A program made the position numbers and the translations under genes. From contig DASVWD010000053.1 of NCBI GenBank assembly GCA_036389795.1, positions 1 to 64,000 of the forward strand: 64,000 bases of DNA, given 5' to 3'. The notes below the pieces were generated by a model, which was given only the letters and a program-made list of their open reading frames with translations, made no database searches and was not told where the DNA came from. This DNA comes from Longimicrobium sp. Its GTDB lineage: Bacteria; Gemmatimonadota; Gemmatimonadetes; Longimicrobiales; Longimicrobiaceae. This document shows, piece by piece, positions 9,335-18,828 of this stretch. Position 1 is the stretch's first letter. Each line of letters begins with the position of its first letter.

Positions 9335-9873
9335 CCCGCGCGGAGCTCGAGCACGCCATCCGCGCCGCCTGCGACGTGGCCGGCGAGGACGAGGTGGTGG
9401 TCTTCGGCTCGCAGGCCATCCTGGCCCAGTACCCGGACGCCCCCGCCGCCCTGCGGCAGTCGATGGAGGCCGACATCGCGCCCTGCTCGGGCGACCCCGC
9501 GGCCGCCGACCGCATCGACGCGGTGCTGGGCGAGGACTCGCGCTTCCACGCCACGCACGGCTTCTACGTGCACGGGCTCACCGTCGAAGCCGCGTCGCTC
9601 CCGCGCGGGTGGGAGCGGCGGGTGCGCCGCATCCAGACCGCCGGCACGCTGTACAGGACGGGCAGGTGCGTCGAGGCCCACGACCTGGCCGCGAGCAAGC
9701 TGGCCGCGTTCCGGGAGAAGGACCGCGCCTTCGTGCGCACCCTCGTCGCCGAAGGCCTGATCCGCGTCAACAAGCTGAAGCTGCGGGTGAGCCAGCTCGA
9801 GCGGCCGGAGAGCGAGCGGGAGCGGATCGCGCGCTGGATCGACGCGACGGTGAGAGACCTGGCGCAGAGCTGA
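9331..9873 (+). CDS. Putative nucleotidyltransferase (DUF6036/AbiEii-like)
   Basis: 180 aa, starting at GTG 9331 inside the stop of the upstream gene. It contains VVVFGSQAIL (about 22-31), the glycine-serine signature of the polymerase-beta nucleotidyltransferase fold, followed by SMEADI (about 47-52), where the metal-binding acidic pair is normally DxD. The spacing and the stretch EAHDLAASKLAAFREKDRAF match DUF6036-type proteins that accompany wHTH partners. The first metal position appears to be Glu rather than Asp. It probably transfers a nucleotide to RNA or protein as a toxin or regulator; the target is unknown. Confidence 0.72.
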   Translation: MTRAELEHAIRAACDVAGEDEVVVFGSQAILAQYPDAPAALRQSMEADIAPCSGDPAAADRIDAVLGEDSRFHATHGFYVHGLTVEAASLPRGWERRVRRIQTAGTLYRTGRCVEAHDLAASKLAAFREKDRAFVRTLVAEGLIRVNKLKLRVSQLERPESERERIARWIDATVRDLAQS

Positions 9874-9956
9874 CCGGATCGTCCCCCACACGGCTCATCG
9901 CGTCGAGGCCGCGAGGAGCCCGGGGCCGGGGCCGCCGCTGGAGCCACGGCTTTCGA

Positions 9957-10724
9957 TCACCGGAGCCCGGGCGGCCAGGTGGCCGCCAGCTGTTCGTCGG
10001 CCGGCACGGCGGGCTCCAGCCAGCCGCGGCGGACCCAGCGCGAGGCGTCGCCGCAGCCGGCCGTGAGCCGCTGGCGGAAGAACGCCGGGCGCGCCCCGGG
10101 GCGGGCGAGCAGCACCGCTCCCTCGCGGCGGGGGCGGTCGCGATCCATGCCGCAGTCGTCGTGGCCCGTGTCGAAGGCGCCGAGCCAGCGGAGGCCGCGC
10201 CCGCCGGGCTCGACGGCGGCGAAGGAGGCGTAGGACCAGCTCTCGCCCATCAGGTAGCCGCCGTCGCCGATGAGCAGCTCCGACCGGCCGTCGCCGTTCA
10301 GGTCGGGGACGGCCGCGATGCCGGTGGCCGTCGTCACGAACGGGAAGTGCGCCACCACGCGCCCATCCTCCACCACGGCGATCCCGCCCAGTCCGCCGAT
10401 CACGTGCGACACGAAGCAGTAGCGGTACAGGAGCACCCGCTGCCGCGCGCCCGGGCGCGTGAACGAGCCGTCCGCCGCACCCATCACCTCGAAGTCGTCG
10501 CCGCAGTCGTCGAGCGTCCCCTCCCACCGGCGATGCGCCGCCGGCCGCACTTCGCGCTGCAGCAGCAGGCTGTCGGCCGCGGAGGGCTCCAGCGGCGGCG
10601 GCGCCAGGCGCGGGTCGTACACCCGCACCAGCATCCGCGTGGTCTGTACGCGCGCGACGGCCGCGGCCGACACGGTGAAGATGCAGCAGCCCAGGAGGAT
10701 GCGGGCGGAAAATGGAAGGCGCAT
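9957..10724 (-). CDS. Secreted or anchored hypothetical protein with an FG-GAP-like segment
   Basis: 255 aa. The ATG at 10724 gives an N-terminal hydrophobic stretch (about 7-24, ARILLGCCIFTVSAAAVA) that looks like a signal peptide or membrane anchor. The middle contains VPDLNGDGRSELLIGDGGYL, a Ca-binding-type DxNxDG motif as in VCBS/FG-GAP repeats. Longer in-frame upstream sequence is not protein-like. It is convergent with the nucleotidyltransferase gene. Family and function are not recognised; a periplasmic or surface location is inferred. Confidence 0.7.
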   Translation of the reverse strand: MRLPFSARILLGCCIFTVSAAAVARVQTTRMLVRVYDPRLAPPPLEPSAADSLLLQREVRPAAHRRWEGTLDDCGDDFEVMGAADGSFTRPGARQRVLLYRYCFVSHVIGGLGGIAVVEDGRVVAHFPFVTTATGIAAVPDLNGDGRSELLIGDGGYLMGESWSYASFAAVEPGGRGLRWLGAFDTGHDDCGMDRDRPRREGAVLLARPGARPAFFRQRLTAGCGDASRWVRRGWLEPAVPADEQLAATWPPGLR

Positions 10725-10878
10725 GCGTGGGACGGGGGGACGCTGGTGGCCGATTCCGGAGCCGCTCCCGCCAGGGAGCGCTCCCAGGGGAATCGAGGGG
10801 CAGAGAGGTGTGGGGTGTGGGATACTGACGGTGGACTCACGCTCCACGTCACCACGCCGGGGGGGGGAAGGCTGAAAA

Positions 10879-10909
10879 GGGCCGGCGACCCGTGCGGGGT
10901 CGCCGGCCC
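10879..10909 (-). terminator. Rho-independent terminator of the rnhB unit
   Basis: A 13-bp GC stem (GGGCCGGCGACCC paired with its complement) with a short loop. Read on the minus strand it is followed by CTTTTC. It lies 32 bp past the stop of the membrane protein gene. Confidence 0.75.
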
Positions 10910-10940
10910 CTTCGCCAGGCGGATCGAAGGTCGTCGGGGA

Positions 10941-11366
10941 TCAGCCGCTCGCCGCACGGGCCGCCCGCGCCTCGCGCGAGCCGACGCGCGCGCCCAGGGC
11001 GGCGGCGACCATCTGCAGGAGGAGGAGGCCGGCGGTGAAGGCGGGCGAAAGTGAGTTCCACGTCTCGGCGTCGAAGGTCTCGCCGAAGAGCAGGTTGGCC
11101 AGGAACCACACCACGATCGAGAACAGCCCGATCCCCACCGCGTGCAGGATCGGCGCGGCGCCCACCCGCGCGCCCACGAAGTAGCCGCCCGCCGCGAACC
11201 CCAGGAACATCGCCAGCAGCACCCACGGGCCCCCGCCGTCCCCCGTCCGGTCGACCAGCCCCACCGCGATCAGCGCGATCAGGAGCGCCGAGGTGACCGC
11301 CGCGCCCAGGAACCAGCCGAAGGCGACCCACGAGGGGCGGACGTTCTGCAGGTGCTCGGTGTGCAT
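10941..11366 (-). CDS. Small four-helix membrane protein of unknown function
   Basis: 141 aa from the ATG giving MHTEHLQNVRPSW. Four hydrophobic segments are visible (about 14-38, 47-68, 73-93 and 108-126), so it is an integral inner-membrane protein. It has glycine-rich helix contacts (GFAAGGYFVGARVGAA). It begins 2 bp after the rnhB stop and shares its transcript. No family was recognised; it resembles short TIGR/YrzE-like four-helix proteins only in topology. Confidence 0.7.
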   Translation of the reverse strand: MHTEHLQNVRPSWVAFGWFLGAAVTSALLIALIAVGLVDRTGDGGGPWVLLAMFLGFAAGGYFVGARVGAAPILHAVGIGLFSIVVWFLANLLFGETFDAETWNSLSPAFTAGLLLLQMVAAALGARVGSREARAARAASG

Positions 11367-11368
11367 CC

Positions 11369-12079
11369 TCAGTACGCTTCCTCTGCCAGCTGCGCGACGG
11401 AGAGCATGTCCTCGAAGGTGTACTGCACCGGCTGGAAGCTCTGTCGGTGGTGGCGCGTGGGGCCGTGCCGGTCCAGCGCCTCCAGGTGCTCCGCCGTCCC
11501 GTACCCCTTGTTGCGGTCCCACCCGTAGAGCGGGTGGCGCGCGGCGAGTTTCTCCATCAGCCGGTCGCGGGTGACCTTGGCCAGGATCGACGCCGCGGCG
11601 ATGCAGTGCACCTTCGCGTCGCCGTCCACGACGGCCGTCTGCGCCTCCAGCCCCAGCTCGGGGACCGCCAGCCCGTCCACCAGCAGGTGCCCCGGCGGGC
11701 AGGAGAGGCGGCGGATCGCGCGCTGCATCGCCAGCGCCGTGGCCCGGCGGATGTTGATGCGGTCGATCACCGCCGGACTGGCGGCGCCCACCCCCCAGCA
11801 GACGCACGAGGAGACGATCCGCTCGTAGAGCGCCGCGCGCTTCTCGGGCGTGAGCTTCTTGCTGTCGTCCACCCCCTCGATCCAGCACCCCTCGGGGAGG
11901 ATCACCGCCGCCGCCACCACCGGCCCGGCCAGCGGCCCCCGCCCCACCTCGTCGACCCCCGCCACGTGCGCGCAGCCGCGGTCCCACAGCCCCCACTCCG
12001 CCGCCAGCAGCTTCCTGAGGCGCGCTACGGTCGGCTTCCGCTTGCGTTTGGGGGGCTTCTTCTTCGACGAGGTCGCCAC
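11369..12079 (-). CDS. rnhB: Ribonuclease HII
   Basis: Cleaves the RNA strand of RNA-DNA hybrids and removes misincorporated ribonucleotides. AGVDEVGRGPLAGPVV near 42-57 carries the DEG-type active-site pair, followed by DSKKLTPEKR, VDGDAKVHCIAAASILAKV (catalytic Asp and the conserved Ala-Ser run) and HPLYGWDRNKGYGT. A Lys-rich N-terminal tail (KKKPPKRKRKP) precedes the domain. The start is uncertain: GTG near 12079 gives about 236 aa, slightly above the usual 200-220; an in-frame TTG at 12154 would add 25 unlikely residues. It heads a two-gene unit with the membrane protein downstream. Confidence 0.93.
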   Translation of the reverse strand: MATSSKKKPPKRKRKPTVARLRKLLAAEWGLWDRGCAHVAGVDEVGRGPLAGPVVAAAVILPEGCWIEGVDDSKKLTPEKRAALYERIVSSCVCWGVGAASPAVIDRINIRRATALAMQRAIRRLSCPPGHLLVDGLAVPELGLEAQTAVVDGDAKVHCIAAASILAKVTRDRLMEKLAARHPLYGWDRNKGYGTAEHLEALDRHGPTRHHRQSFQPVQYTFEDMLSVAQLAEEAY

Positions 12080-12141
12080 GGGGGAATGCGGGGAGGGAAG
12101 TACGCGGAGCTGGGGGACTGCGGAGAGGATAAAACAATCGC

Positions 12142-12165
12142 GGGGCGCGCACAACCGCGCGCCCC
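12142..12165 (-). terminator. Rho-independent terminator after the SnoaL-like gene
   Basis: GGGGCGCGC / GCGCGCCCC stem with a 6-nt loop. On the minus strand it is followed by GATTGTTTTATC, a usable T-run. It lies 26 bp past the stop at 12191. Confidence 0.75.
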
Positions 12166-12190
12166 GCGACGGGTCCGCTTCGGGCGGACG

Positions 12191-12733
12191 TCAGTTGCCG
12201 CCGACCGCCGCCGCCGGCGCCCGGGGCGCGTCGGGGATGAAGACCTGCGTCTGGTACTTCCAGCGCCCGCGCTCCTCCACCAGCACGGCCACGTAGGTGC
12301 CGGTGACCGGCGACGCGGTCTCGCCCGGCGCGGAGCGCGGCTGGTACGAGAAGGTGCCGTACGCGTAGGCCAGCGCGCCGCTCGCCCGGAAGTCGGTGAG
12401 CGCCGTGCGCACCTCCGACATCTCGGCGACGGAGCGCTGCAGCCACTGCTCCACCGCGTTCTTCCCCTGCGCCTTCTCCTGCGCGTCGAAGACCACCGTG
12501 GCCGTCTCGGCGTAGCTGCGCCCCACCTCCTTCGCGTCGCCCCTGGACCACGCCTCCATCCAGTGCCGCACCAGCGCCTCGTGCGCGCGCAGCACGTCCT
12601 GGTTGTACTGGCTGCGGGCGACACCCCGCTCGGCTGGATCGCTGGGAGGGGCGCCCGGCAGCCGCTGCGCGGCGGCGGGGAGGCTCACGAGCACGAGGGC
12701 GAGCGGAAGAACGAAGCGGATGGCGTTGCGCAT
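12191..12733 (-). CDS. Secreted SnoaL-like/DUF4440-type protein
   Basis: 180 aa. The ATG at 12733 gives MRNAIRFVLPLALVLVSL followed by PAAAQ, a clear signal peptide with predicted cleavage near residue 22. The mature part has the NTF2-like pattern: helix with HEALVRHWMEAWSRGDAKEV, AETATVVFDAQ, AVEQWLQRSVAEM, then beta strands with GTFSYQP and RGRWKYQTQVFIP. NTF2-like proteins of this type bind small ligands or act as isomerases; none of the known catalytic sets is obvious. Periplasmic, monocistronic, with its own terminator downstream. Confidence 0.78.
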   Translation of the reverse strand: MRNAIRFVLPLALVLVSLPAAAQRLPGAPPSDPAERGVARSQYNQDVLRAHEALVRHWMEAWSRGDAKEVGRSYAETATVVFDAQEKAQGKNAVEQWLQRSVAEMSEVRTALTDFRASGALAYAYGTFSYQPRSAPGETASPVTGTYVAVLVEERGRWKYQTQVFIPDAPRAPAAAVGGN

Positions 12734-12859
12734 CGGGATTCTGCGGGAGAGCGTGCGTTGGGGAACGACGGGCCGTGCTGTTACTGCGGAGCCCCGGGGA
12801 AGTTCCGCCGAGAACGCGCGGCTGGACGAAGTTGTGACGACCCGCTCCTTCACGGCCGC

Positions 12860-12884
12860 GGGGCGCGCTCTGGCGGCGCGCCCC
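12860..12884 (-). terminator. Hairpin after rplS, probable operon terminator
   Basis: GGGGCGCGC (12860-12868) pairs with GCGCGCCCC (12876-12884). It is 38 bp past the rplS stop and lacks a strong T-run. Confidence 0.55.
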
Positions 12885-12922
12885 GCGTCGGGAAGGAAGC
12901 GTCGGTCCGTGCGGACGGGGTC

Positions 12923-13270
12923 CTACTTGGCGCGGCGCTCGCGGATGCGGGCGGCCTTGCCGCGCAGGTTGCGCAGGTAGTACAGCTTGGCGCGGCGCAC
13001 CCGGCCCTCGCGCACCAGCTCGATCGAGGCGATCATCGGCGAGTGCAGGGGGAAGGTGCGCTCCACGCCCACCCCGCCCGAGATCTTGCGCACCTTGAAC
13101 GTCTCGCTGACGCCGCCGTGCTTGCGGCCGATGCAGACGCCCTCGAACGCCTGGATCCGCTCCTTGTCGCCCTCGCGCACGCGCACGTTCACGCGCACGG
13201 TGTCGCCGGGGCGGAAGCTGGGGACGTTGTCCCGCAGGTACTCTTGCTGGGTCTCGATGAACGGATGCAT
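12923..13270 (-). CDS. rplS: 50S ribosomal protein L19
   Basis: 115 aa, the family's normal length, beginning [49 protein letters not shown] and [18 protein letters not shown] are the conserved L19 core, and the end is rich in Arg/Lys. It lies at the 30S-50S interface of the ribosome. It is last in the ffh-rpsP-rimM-trmD-rplS run, an order widely conserved in bacteria. An in-frame N-terminal extension to 13417 is not L19-like and was rejected. Confidence 0.98.
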   Translation of the reverse strand: MHPFIETQQEYLRDNVPSFRPGDTVRVNVRVREGDKERIQAFEGVCIGRKHGGVSETFKVRKISGGVGVERTFPLHSPMIASIELVREGRVRRAKLYYLRNLRGKAARIRERRAK

Positions 13271-13338
13271 GGCGATCCTTCCTTCGTGTCTGAAGTGATG
13301 AGAGGTTGGGCCGGCGACGAACGCCCCGGCGCCCAACG

Positions 13339-14040
13339 TCAACCGTGTTCCGGGTGCTCCTCCAGGAGCTCCGGGCGCCGCTCGCGCGTGAGCCTCTCCG
13401 CCTCGGCCCGCCGCCACGCGGCGATCCGGGCGTGGTCGCCCGACAGCAGCACGTCGGGGACCTTAAGGCCCCGGTACTCCGCGGGGCGCGTGTAGGAGGG
13501 GGGGGAGAGCCACCCCTCGTAGAAGCTGTCGGTGGACGCGCTCTCGTGGTCGGAGATGGCGCCCGGCAGCAGCCGGACCACCGCGTCGAGCACGGCCAGC
13601 GCCGGGATCTCGCCGCCGGAGACGATGAAGTCCCCCAGCGAGACCTCCTCGGTCGCCAGCGCCTCGGCCACCCGGTGGTCCACGTCCTTGTAGTGCCCGC
13701 AGAGCAGCGTCAGCTGGCTCGCCAGCGAGAGCCGCACCGCGTCGTCGTGGCGGAAGCGCCTCCCCCGCGCCGACATCAGCAGGATCGGCCCCTCGGGGCG
13801 GTCCTTCCCCGGGGCGGCGAGCGACTCCACCGCCTCGAAGAACGGGTCGGGCTTCATCACCATCCCGCTCCCGCCGCCGTACGGCAGGTCGTCCACCGTC
13901 TGGTGGCGGTCGCGGGTGAAGTCCCTCAGCTGCACCAGGTGGTACGTCACCAGCCCGGCGGCGGCCGCCCGCGCGGGGATCGACAGCGACAGCGGCCCCC
14001 GGAAGAAGTCCGGGAAGAGGGTGACGACGTTGATCCGCAT
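13339..14040 (-). CDS. trmD: tRNA (guanine-37-N1)-methyltransferase
   Basis: 233 aa. Methylates G37 next to the anticodon, preventing frameshifts, using S-adenosylmethionine in a SPOUT trefoil-knot fold. [13 protein letters not shown] at the start, [17 protein letters not shown] near 52-70, [13 protein letters not shown] (knot, near 113-125) and [20 protein letters not shown] (near 134-153) are diagnostic. The C-terminal domain has [12 protein letters not shown]. The ATG at 14040 overlaps the rimM stop by one base (TGATG), so translation is coupled. A GTG codon one position earlier exists but is unlikely to be used. Confidence 0.98.
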   Translation of the reverse strand: MRINVVTLFPDFFRGPLSLSIPARAAAAGLVTYHLVQLRDFTRDRHQTVDDLPYGGGSGMVMKPDPFFEAVESLAAPGKDRPEGPILLMSARGRRFRHDDAVRLSLASQLTLLCGHYKDVDHRVAEALATEEVSLGDFIVSGGEIPALAVLDAVVRLLPGAISDHESASTDSFYEGWLSPPSYTRPAEYRGLKVPDVLLSGDHARIAAWRRAEAERLTRERRPELLEEHPEHG

Positions 14041-14576
14041 CACAGGTCCAGCAGCCCGGGCACGGCCTCGAGCTCCAGCACGCCGGCGGCCACGTCGACC
14101 CTGCCCACCAGATCGCGCACGAAGGGGACGAGCAGCTCCTTCTTTCCCGCGCGCTCGATCCCCAGCAGCACCCCGGAGGGCATCTCGTAGACGTCGCGCA
14201 CCGTCCCCACCGCCTCGCCGGCGGCGGTGACCCTGAGCCCGACGAGCTGGTGGTAGAACACCTCGTCCTCGTCGGGAGCGACCGCCTCGGCCGCGGGGAT
14301 CAGGAGCGTCTTCCCCCTGAGCGCGTCGACCTCGGCGGTGCGCTGGCCGTGCTCGGCCGCCTTGAGCAGGAGCCCGCCCTTGAAGGCGCGGGCCCGCTCG
14401 ACCGTGAGCTCGCCGCCCGCCGGCCGCCCCTGGGCGTCGCCCAGCCGGAGGACGCGCCCCGGGCGGAAAACGGCGTCGGGGCGGTCGGTCTCCAGGCGGA
14501 CGAACAGCTCGCCCTTGATGCCGTGCGGCTTCTGCACCGCGCCGACGATCAGGAACCCGGGCTGTGCGTCGTCCAT
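14040..14576 (-). CDS. rimM: 16S rRNA processing protein RimM
   Basis: 178 aa, the usual size. Binds ribosomal protein S19 and helps mature the 30S head. The N-terminal domain has the hallmark VGAVQKPHGIKGELFVRLET (about 11-30). The C-terminal PRC-barrel shows VFYHQLVGLRV, GTVRDVYEMPSGVLLGIE and ELLVPFV. It lies 22 bp after rpsP and overlaps trmD by one base. Identification is secure. Confidence 0.97.
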   Translation of the reverse strand: MDDAQPGFLIVGAVQKPHGIKGELFVRLETDRPDAVFRPGRVLRLGDAQGRPAGGELTVERARAFKGGLLLKAAEHGQRTAEVDALRGKTLLIPAAEAVAPDEDEVFYHQLVGLRVTAAGEAVGTVRDVYEMPSGVLLGIERAGKKELLVPFVRDLVGRVDVAAGVLELEAVPGLLDL

Positions 14577-14598
14577 CTCAGCTCACCGGAGACGGCGC

Positions 14599-15267
14599 TC
14601 AGGCCGTCTTCTCGTCCTCGCCCCCGGCCGCCGGCTCGGTGGCCTCGGCGTCCGCGGCCACCGGCGTCTCGGCCGCCTCGTCGGCGCCCGCGGGAGCGGT
14701 CGCCTCGGGGGTGGGCTCGGTGGCCTCGGCCTCCAGCGCCACGGGCTCGCCCGCCTCGGGGCCCACGCCCACCTCGGTGGCCGCCTCGGCGGCCACGGGG
14801 GGCTGGTCGCCGCCCGACACCCGGTCGGCGACGGCCCCGGCGGCGTCCTTCACGGTGTCGACGACGGTCTCCGCCACGCTCGCGGCCGCCGAGGCGACGG
14901 CCCCGGCGGCGTCCTTGGCCACGTCGGCGGCCTTGGCGGCGGCGCCCTTCACGGCCTTGCCGGCCTTGCCGGCGGCGCCCTTCACGGTCTCGACGACGCT
15001 CTCCACGGCCCCCTCGGCGGCCGGCGCGTCGACGCCGGCCCTGCGCAGCAGCGAGCGGACGGTGTCGGTGGGAACGGCGCCCTTCTCGAGCCAGGCGTTG
15101 GCCCTGTCCCGGTCGACCTTGAGGGTCTCGGGCCGGGTGGTGGGGTTGTAGTGCCCGACGGTGGCCACGAAGCGGCCGTCGCGGGGCATGGTGCTCTCGG
15201 CGACCACGATGCGGTAGTGCGGGGCCTTCTTCCGGCCCATGCGGCGAAGACGGATCTTCAGCGCCAT
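14599..15267 (-). CDS. rpsP: 30S ribosomal protein S16 with long Ala-rich C-terminal extension
   Basis: 222 aa. Residues 1-80 are a normal S16 (MALKIRLRRMGRKKAPHYRI, DGRFVATVGHYNPTT, LEKGAVPTDTVRSLLRRAG). Family members are normally 75-100 aa. Residues about 85-150 form Ala/Lys/Val repeats such as KGAAAKAADVAKDAAGAVAS, a pattern like amphipathic LEA or apolipoprotein-type helices. Residues 150-222 are acidic Ala/Glu/Pro-rich. The frame stays open with consistent GC-rich codon use and the stop lies 22 bp before rimM, so the tail is probably real. Its role is unknown; it may be a solvent-exposed ribosomal tail. Confidence 0.95.
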   Translation of the reverse strand: MALKIRLRRMGRKKAPHYRIVVAESTMPRDGRFVATVGHYNPTTRPETLKVDRDRANAWLEKGAVPTDTVRSLLRRAGVDAPAAEGAVESVVETVKGAAGKAGKAVKGAAAKAADVAKDAAGAVASAAASVAETVVDTVKDAAGAVADRVSGGDQPPVAAEAATEVGVGPEAGEPVALEAEATEPTPEATAPAGADEAAETPVAADAEATEPAAGGEDEKTA

Positions 15268-15346
15268 CTCGGTTCTCTCCTCAAGGTTGACTGGTGGCGT
15301 CCGGCCCCCGGCGTTCGCGCGGCGCGGCGGACGATCGAGAACTGCA

Positions 15347-15422
15347 AGTCCTTGGTCCTTAGTGCTTAGTCCTTAGTCCTTAGTAGTTTCCACTAAAGCA
15401 CTAAGCACTCAGGACTAAGGAC
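15347..15422. repeat. Heptamer ACT(A/T)AG(C/G) palindrome between ffh and rpsP
   Basis: Tandem CCTTAGT / TGCTTAG units (15347-15390) face ACTAAGC / ACTAAGG units (15393-15422) across a short TTTCCA loop. It fills the ffh-rpsP spacer and lies about 80 nt upstream of the rpsP start. TAGCACTCAGGACT-like sequence is shared with the array at 58882. Confidence 0.8.
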
Positions 15423-15424
15423 GA

Positions 15425-16783
<1,359 letters not shown>

Positions 16784-17073
16784 GGGCAGTCCACCCCCGC
16801 CGGGAACGAAAACGCCGCCCCTCCGCGGAGTCGCGCGGAGGGCGGGAGATGCAAAGCCTGTAAAACTAGGCAGAGCGGCCGTTTTCGGCAACCCCGGAGC
16901 CTCGGTCCCACTCTCTGCCCGTCGGCGGACCCGCCCTGGCGACCTCCCCCCGCCGTTCTCGTCGATGGCGATCCACCGCGCCGGCCCCCGGGCTGTGCGC
17001 CACGGCTCTTGACCGGCGGCGTCCAATCCGTATCCTTTAGTGAAAATCGAACAAAGTGAACACCCGCGCATGA

Positions 17074-17493
17074 ATGGAGACCGTGCCAAGACGACAAGCG
17101 AGCCTCGACCTGCCGCCGGTCGAAGACGAAGAGCTGGAGCAGATCCGCCAGGCGCTCGAACAGGCGGTGGCCCGCGCGTCGCTGCGGTCGGTGGCGCGCG
17201 ACCTGGGGATGAGCCCCACCGGCCTGCGCGGCGTCATCGACGGGAGCGCCCCGTACGTGAAGACCTGGGACAAGCTGCAGGTGTGGTTCGCCCTGTACCA
17301 GAAGGACGCCTCCCGGGACCTCCCCGCCGGCACCATCGCGCACTTCCTGCGGCGCCTGCTGCGCGACGTCCCCGAGCGGTCGCAGCCCGGCGCGGCCGCG
17401 CGGGTACTGAACGGGTTCGACGAGGCGTTCCGCTTCGCGGGGGTGCAGGCCCCCGGCTGGATCGCGGAGATCCGCAAGGGGCTGGCGGGGTAG
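17074..17493 (+). CDS. Small HTH-containing hypothetical protein
   Basis: 139 aa, starting METVPRRQASLDLPPV, divergent from ffh with about 290 bp between starts. The segment SLRSVARDLGMSPTGLRGVI (about 36-55) has helix-turn-helix character, as in phage-repressor or CI/Xre-like proteins, followed by a Trp-rich helix (KTWDKLQVWFALYQ). No second domain is recognised. It is probably a DNA-binding regulator, but no target is visible. Confidence 0.65.
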   Translation: METVPRRQASLDLPPVEDEELEQIRQALEQAVARASLRSVARDLGMSPTGLRGVIDGSAPYVKTWDKLQVWFALYQKDASRDLPAGTIAHFLRRLLRDVPERSQPGAAARVLNGFDEAFRFAGVQAPGWIAEIRKGLAG

Positions 17494-17587
17494 GCGCGCG
17501 GCTCGCTTGCGCTCGCGCGGCCGGCGGCGCCAATGTTCAGCCGGTCCCGACGGATCGGTTGTCCCGGCCTTCGCGCGGAGCGGCCCC

Positions 17588-18196
17588 ATGCACCCACAGC
17601 TGCAGGAGATCGCCGACGACTTCGGCGCGGCGCAGGCGCGGCTGCACCGGCTGGCCGAGACGTTCCCGGCCGAGCTGTGGGCGGTGCGGCCCGAGCCGGG
17701 GCGCTGGTCGGTGGGCGACTGCGTGGAGCACCTCAACCGCACCGCCGAGGCCTTCCTCCCGCGGGTCCGCGCGGCGATCGAGCGCGGGCGCGCCCTGTCC
17801 GCCCCGGCGCCCGCGCGCTACCGCCGCGACTCCCTGGGCTGGCTCCTCTGGCGCATCATGCCGCCCCCGGTGCGGCTGCGGGTGAAGACGACGGCCGCCT
17901 TCCTCCCCGCCGCGACGGCGCCGGCGGCCGAGCTGGTGGCCCGCTTCGACCAGCTGCAGCGCGAGCAGCTCGAGTGCGTGGCCGCCAGCGACGGGCTGCC
18001 GCTGCAGAAGCTCTGGATCCTCTCGCCGGTGGACGGCCGCGCCCGCTACAACCTCTTCGCCTGCCTGGGCATCCTCCCGCGCCACCAGCACCGCCACCTC
18101 TGGCAGGCCGAGCGGGTGGTGGACGAGCTGAGGCGGCGCCGCACCGCCGCCGCCCTGGTCGCGCCGCGCCTGGCGGGCGAGCGCCTGGCCACGTAG
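17588..18196 (+). CDS. DinB-like four-helix metalloenzyme family protein
   Basis: 202 aa from ATG 17588. The pattern LHRLAETFPAELWAVRPEPG, RWSVGDCVEHLNRTAEAFLP near 44-62 and HQHRHLWQAERVV near 168-180 matches the DinB_2 fold, in which three His bind a metal: His54 in the EHLN segment and the HxHR...H set near the C-terminus. Members include thiol-dependent transferases and DNA-damage-inducible proteins; the substrate here is unknown. The in-frame sequence before this ATG is not protein-like. It is convergent with the lipoprotein gene, with 1 bp between stops. Confidence 0.8.
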   Translation: MHPQLQEIADDFGAAQARLHRLAETFPAELWAVRPEPGRWSVGDCVEHLNRTAEAFLPRVRAAIERGRALSAPAPARYRRDSLGWLLWRIMPPPVRLRVKTTAAFLPAATAPAAELVARFDQLQREQLECVAASDGLPLQKLWILSPVDGRARYNLFACLGILPRHQHRHLWQAERVVDELRRRRTAAALVAPRLAGERLAT

Positions 18197-18197
18197 C

Positions 18198-18677
18198 TCA
18201 GCCCTCCGGCACCGGGACGGGCGCCTGGACGCGGCGGTACACCACCGAGTTCTCGAAGAAGGTCGCCAGGCGGAGGACGTCGTCCGAGGCGAGCCCCACC
18301 GCGTGCGGTCCCGCCAGGCAGACCGCCGGGCGGATGACCACGTCGCGGCACTCGAAGGTGATCTCCAGGCGCGCGCCGTCGAGGGTGTACTCGAGGCGGC
18401 TCTCGCTGGTGTAGGTCTCCGGCGCCTGGCCGGGCCGGGTGGAGCGGTACGTCGCGCGCTGCAGCCCGGTGCCGTCGCCGTAGAGGTACAGCGTTTCCGC
18501 GAGCACCTCGGTCTTCACGAACTCGTTCTCGACCCACACGGCCGGAAGCGCGTCTCCGTCGACGGTGCGCAGCTCGAACGCGGCGGGCGCCTCCAGCGGC
18601 CCGGTGGGCGAGTCGCACTGCGTGGCGGCGAGCAGGAGGGACAGCGCGGCGAGAGAGCGGACGAAAGATCGGATCAT
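18198..18677 (-). CDS. Putative lipoprotein of unknown function
   Basis: 159 aa. MIRSFVRSLAALSLLLA followed by ATQC is a lipoprotein signal peptide, with acylated Cys near residue 21 and then DSPTGP. The mature part is a small beta-rich domain (LYLYGDGTGLQRATYR, ESRLEYTLDGARLEITFEC) with two further Cys (CRDVVIRPAVC) that could pair. Probably attached to the outer membrane or periplasmic face. No family was recognised. Confidence 0.75.
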   Translation of the reverse strand: MIRSFVRSLAALSLLLAATQCDSPTGPLEAPAAFELRTVDGDALPAVWVENEFVKTEVLAETLYLYGDGTGLQRATYRSTRPGQAPETYTSESRLEYTLDGARLEITFECRDVVIRPAVCLAGPHAVGLASDDVLRLATFFENSVVYRRVQAPVPVPEG

Positions 18678-18828
18678 AGGGTTCGCTCCTGGTCTGAAGT
18701 CACGGAGGATGCGGCACATCATCCACGCCATCAACGCCCATCCCCGATCCCCCGTGACGCGCCGGGTCCGTCCGCTTAGCTTGTGCGGGAACGACTCGAA
18801 GAGCGACCCCTCACCCCGCGCAGGCCGC

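Noticed and set aside
8884-9873. Long frame from 8884 as one fused protein
   Set aside because: The upstream half overlaps the wHTH gene in another frame; GTG 9331 fits overlap and composition.
15347-15422. CRISPR-like short repeats
   Set aside because: Units are 7-9 nt without spacers of fixed length; no cas genes.
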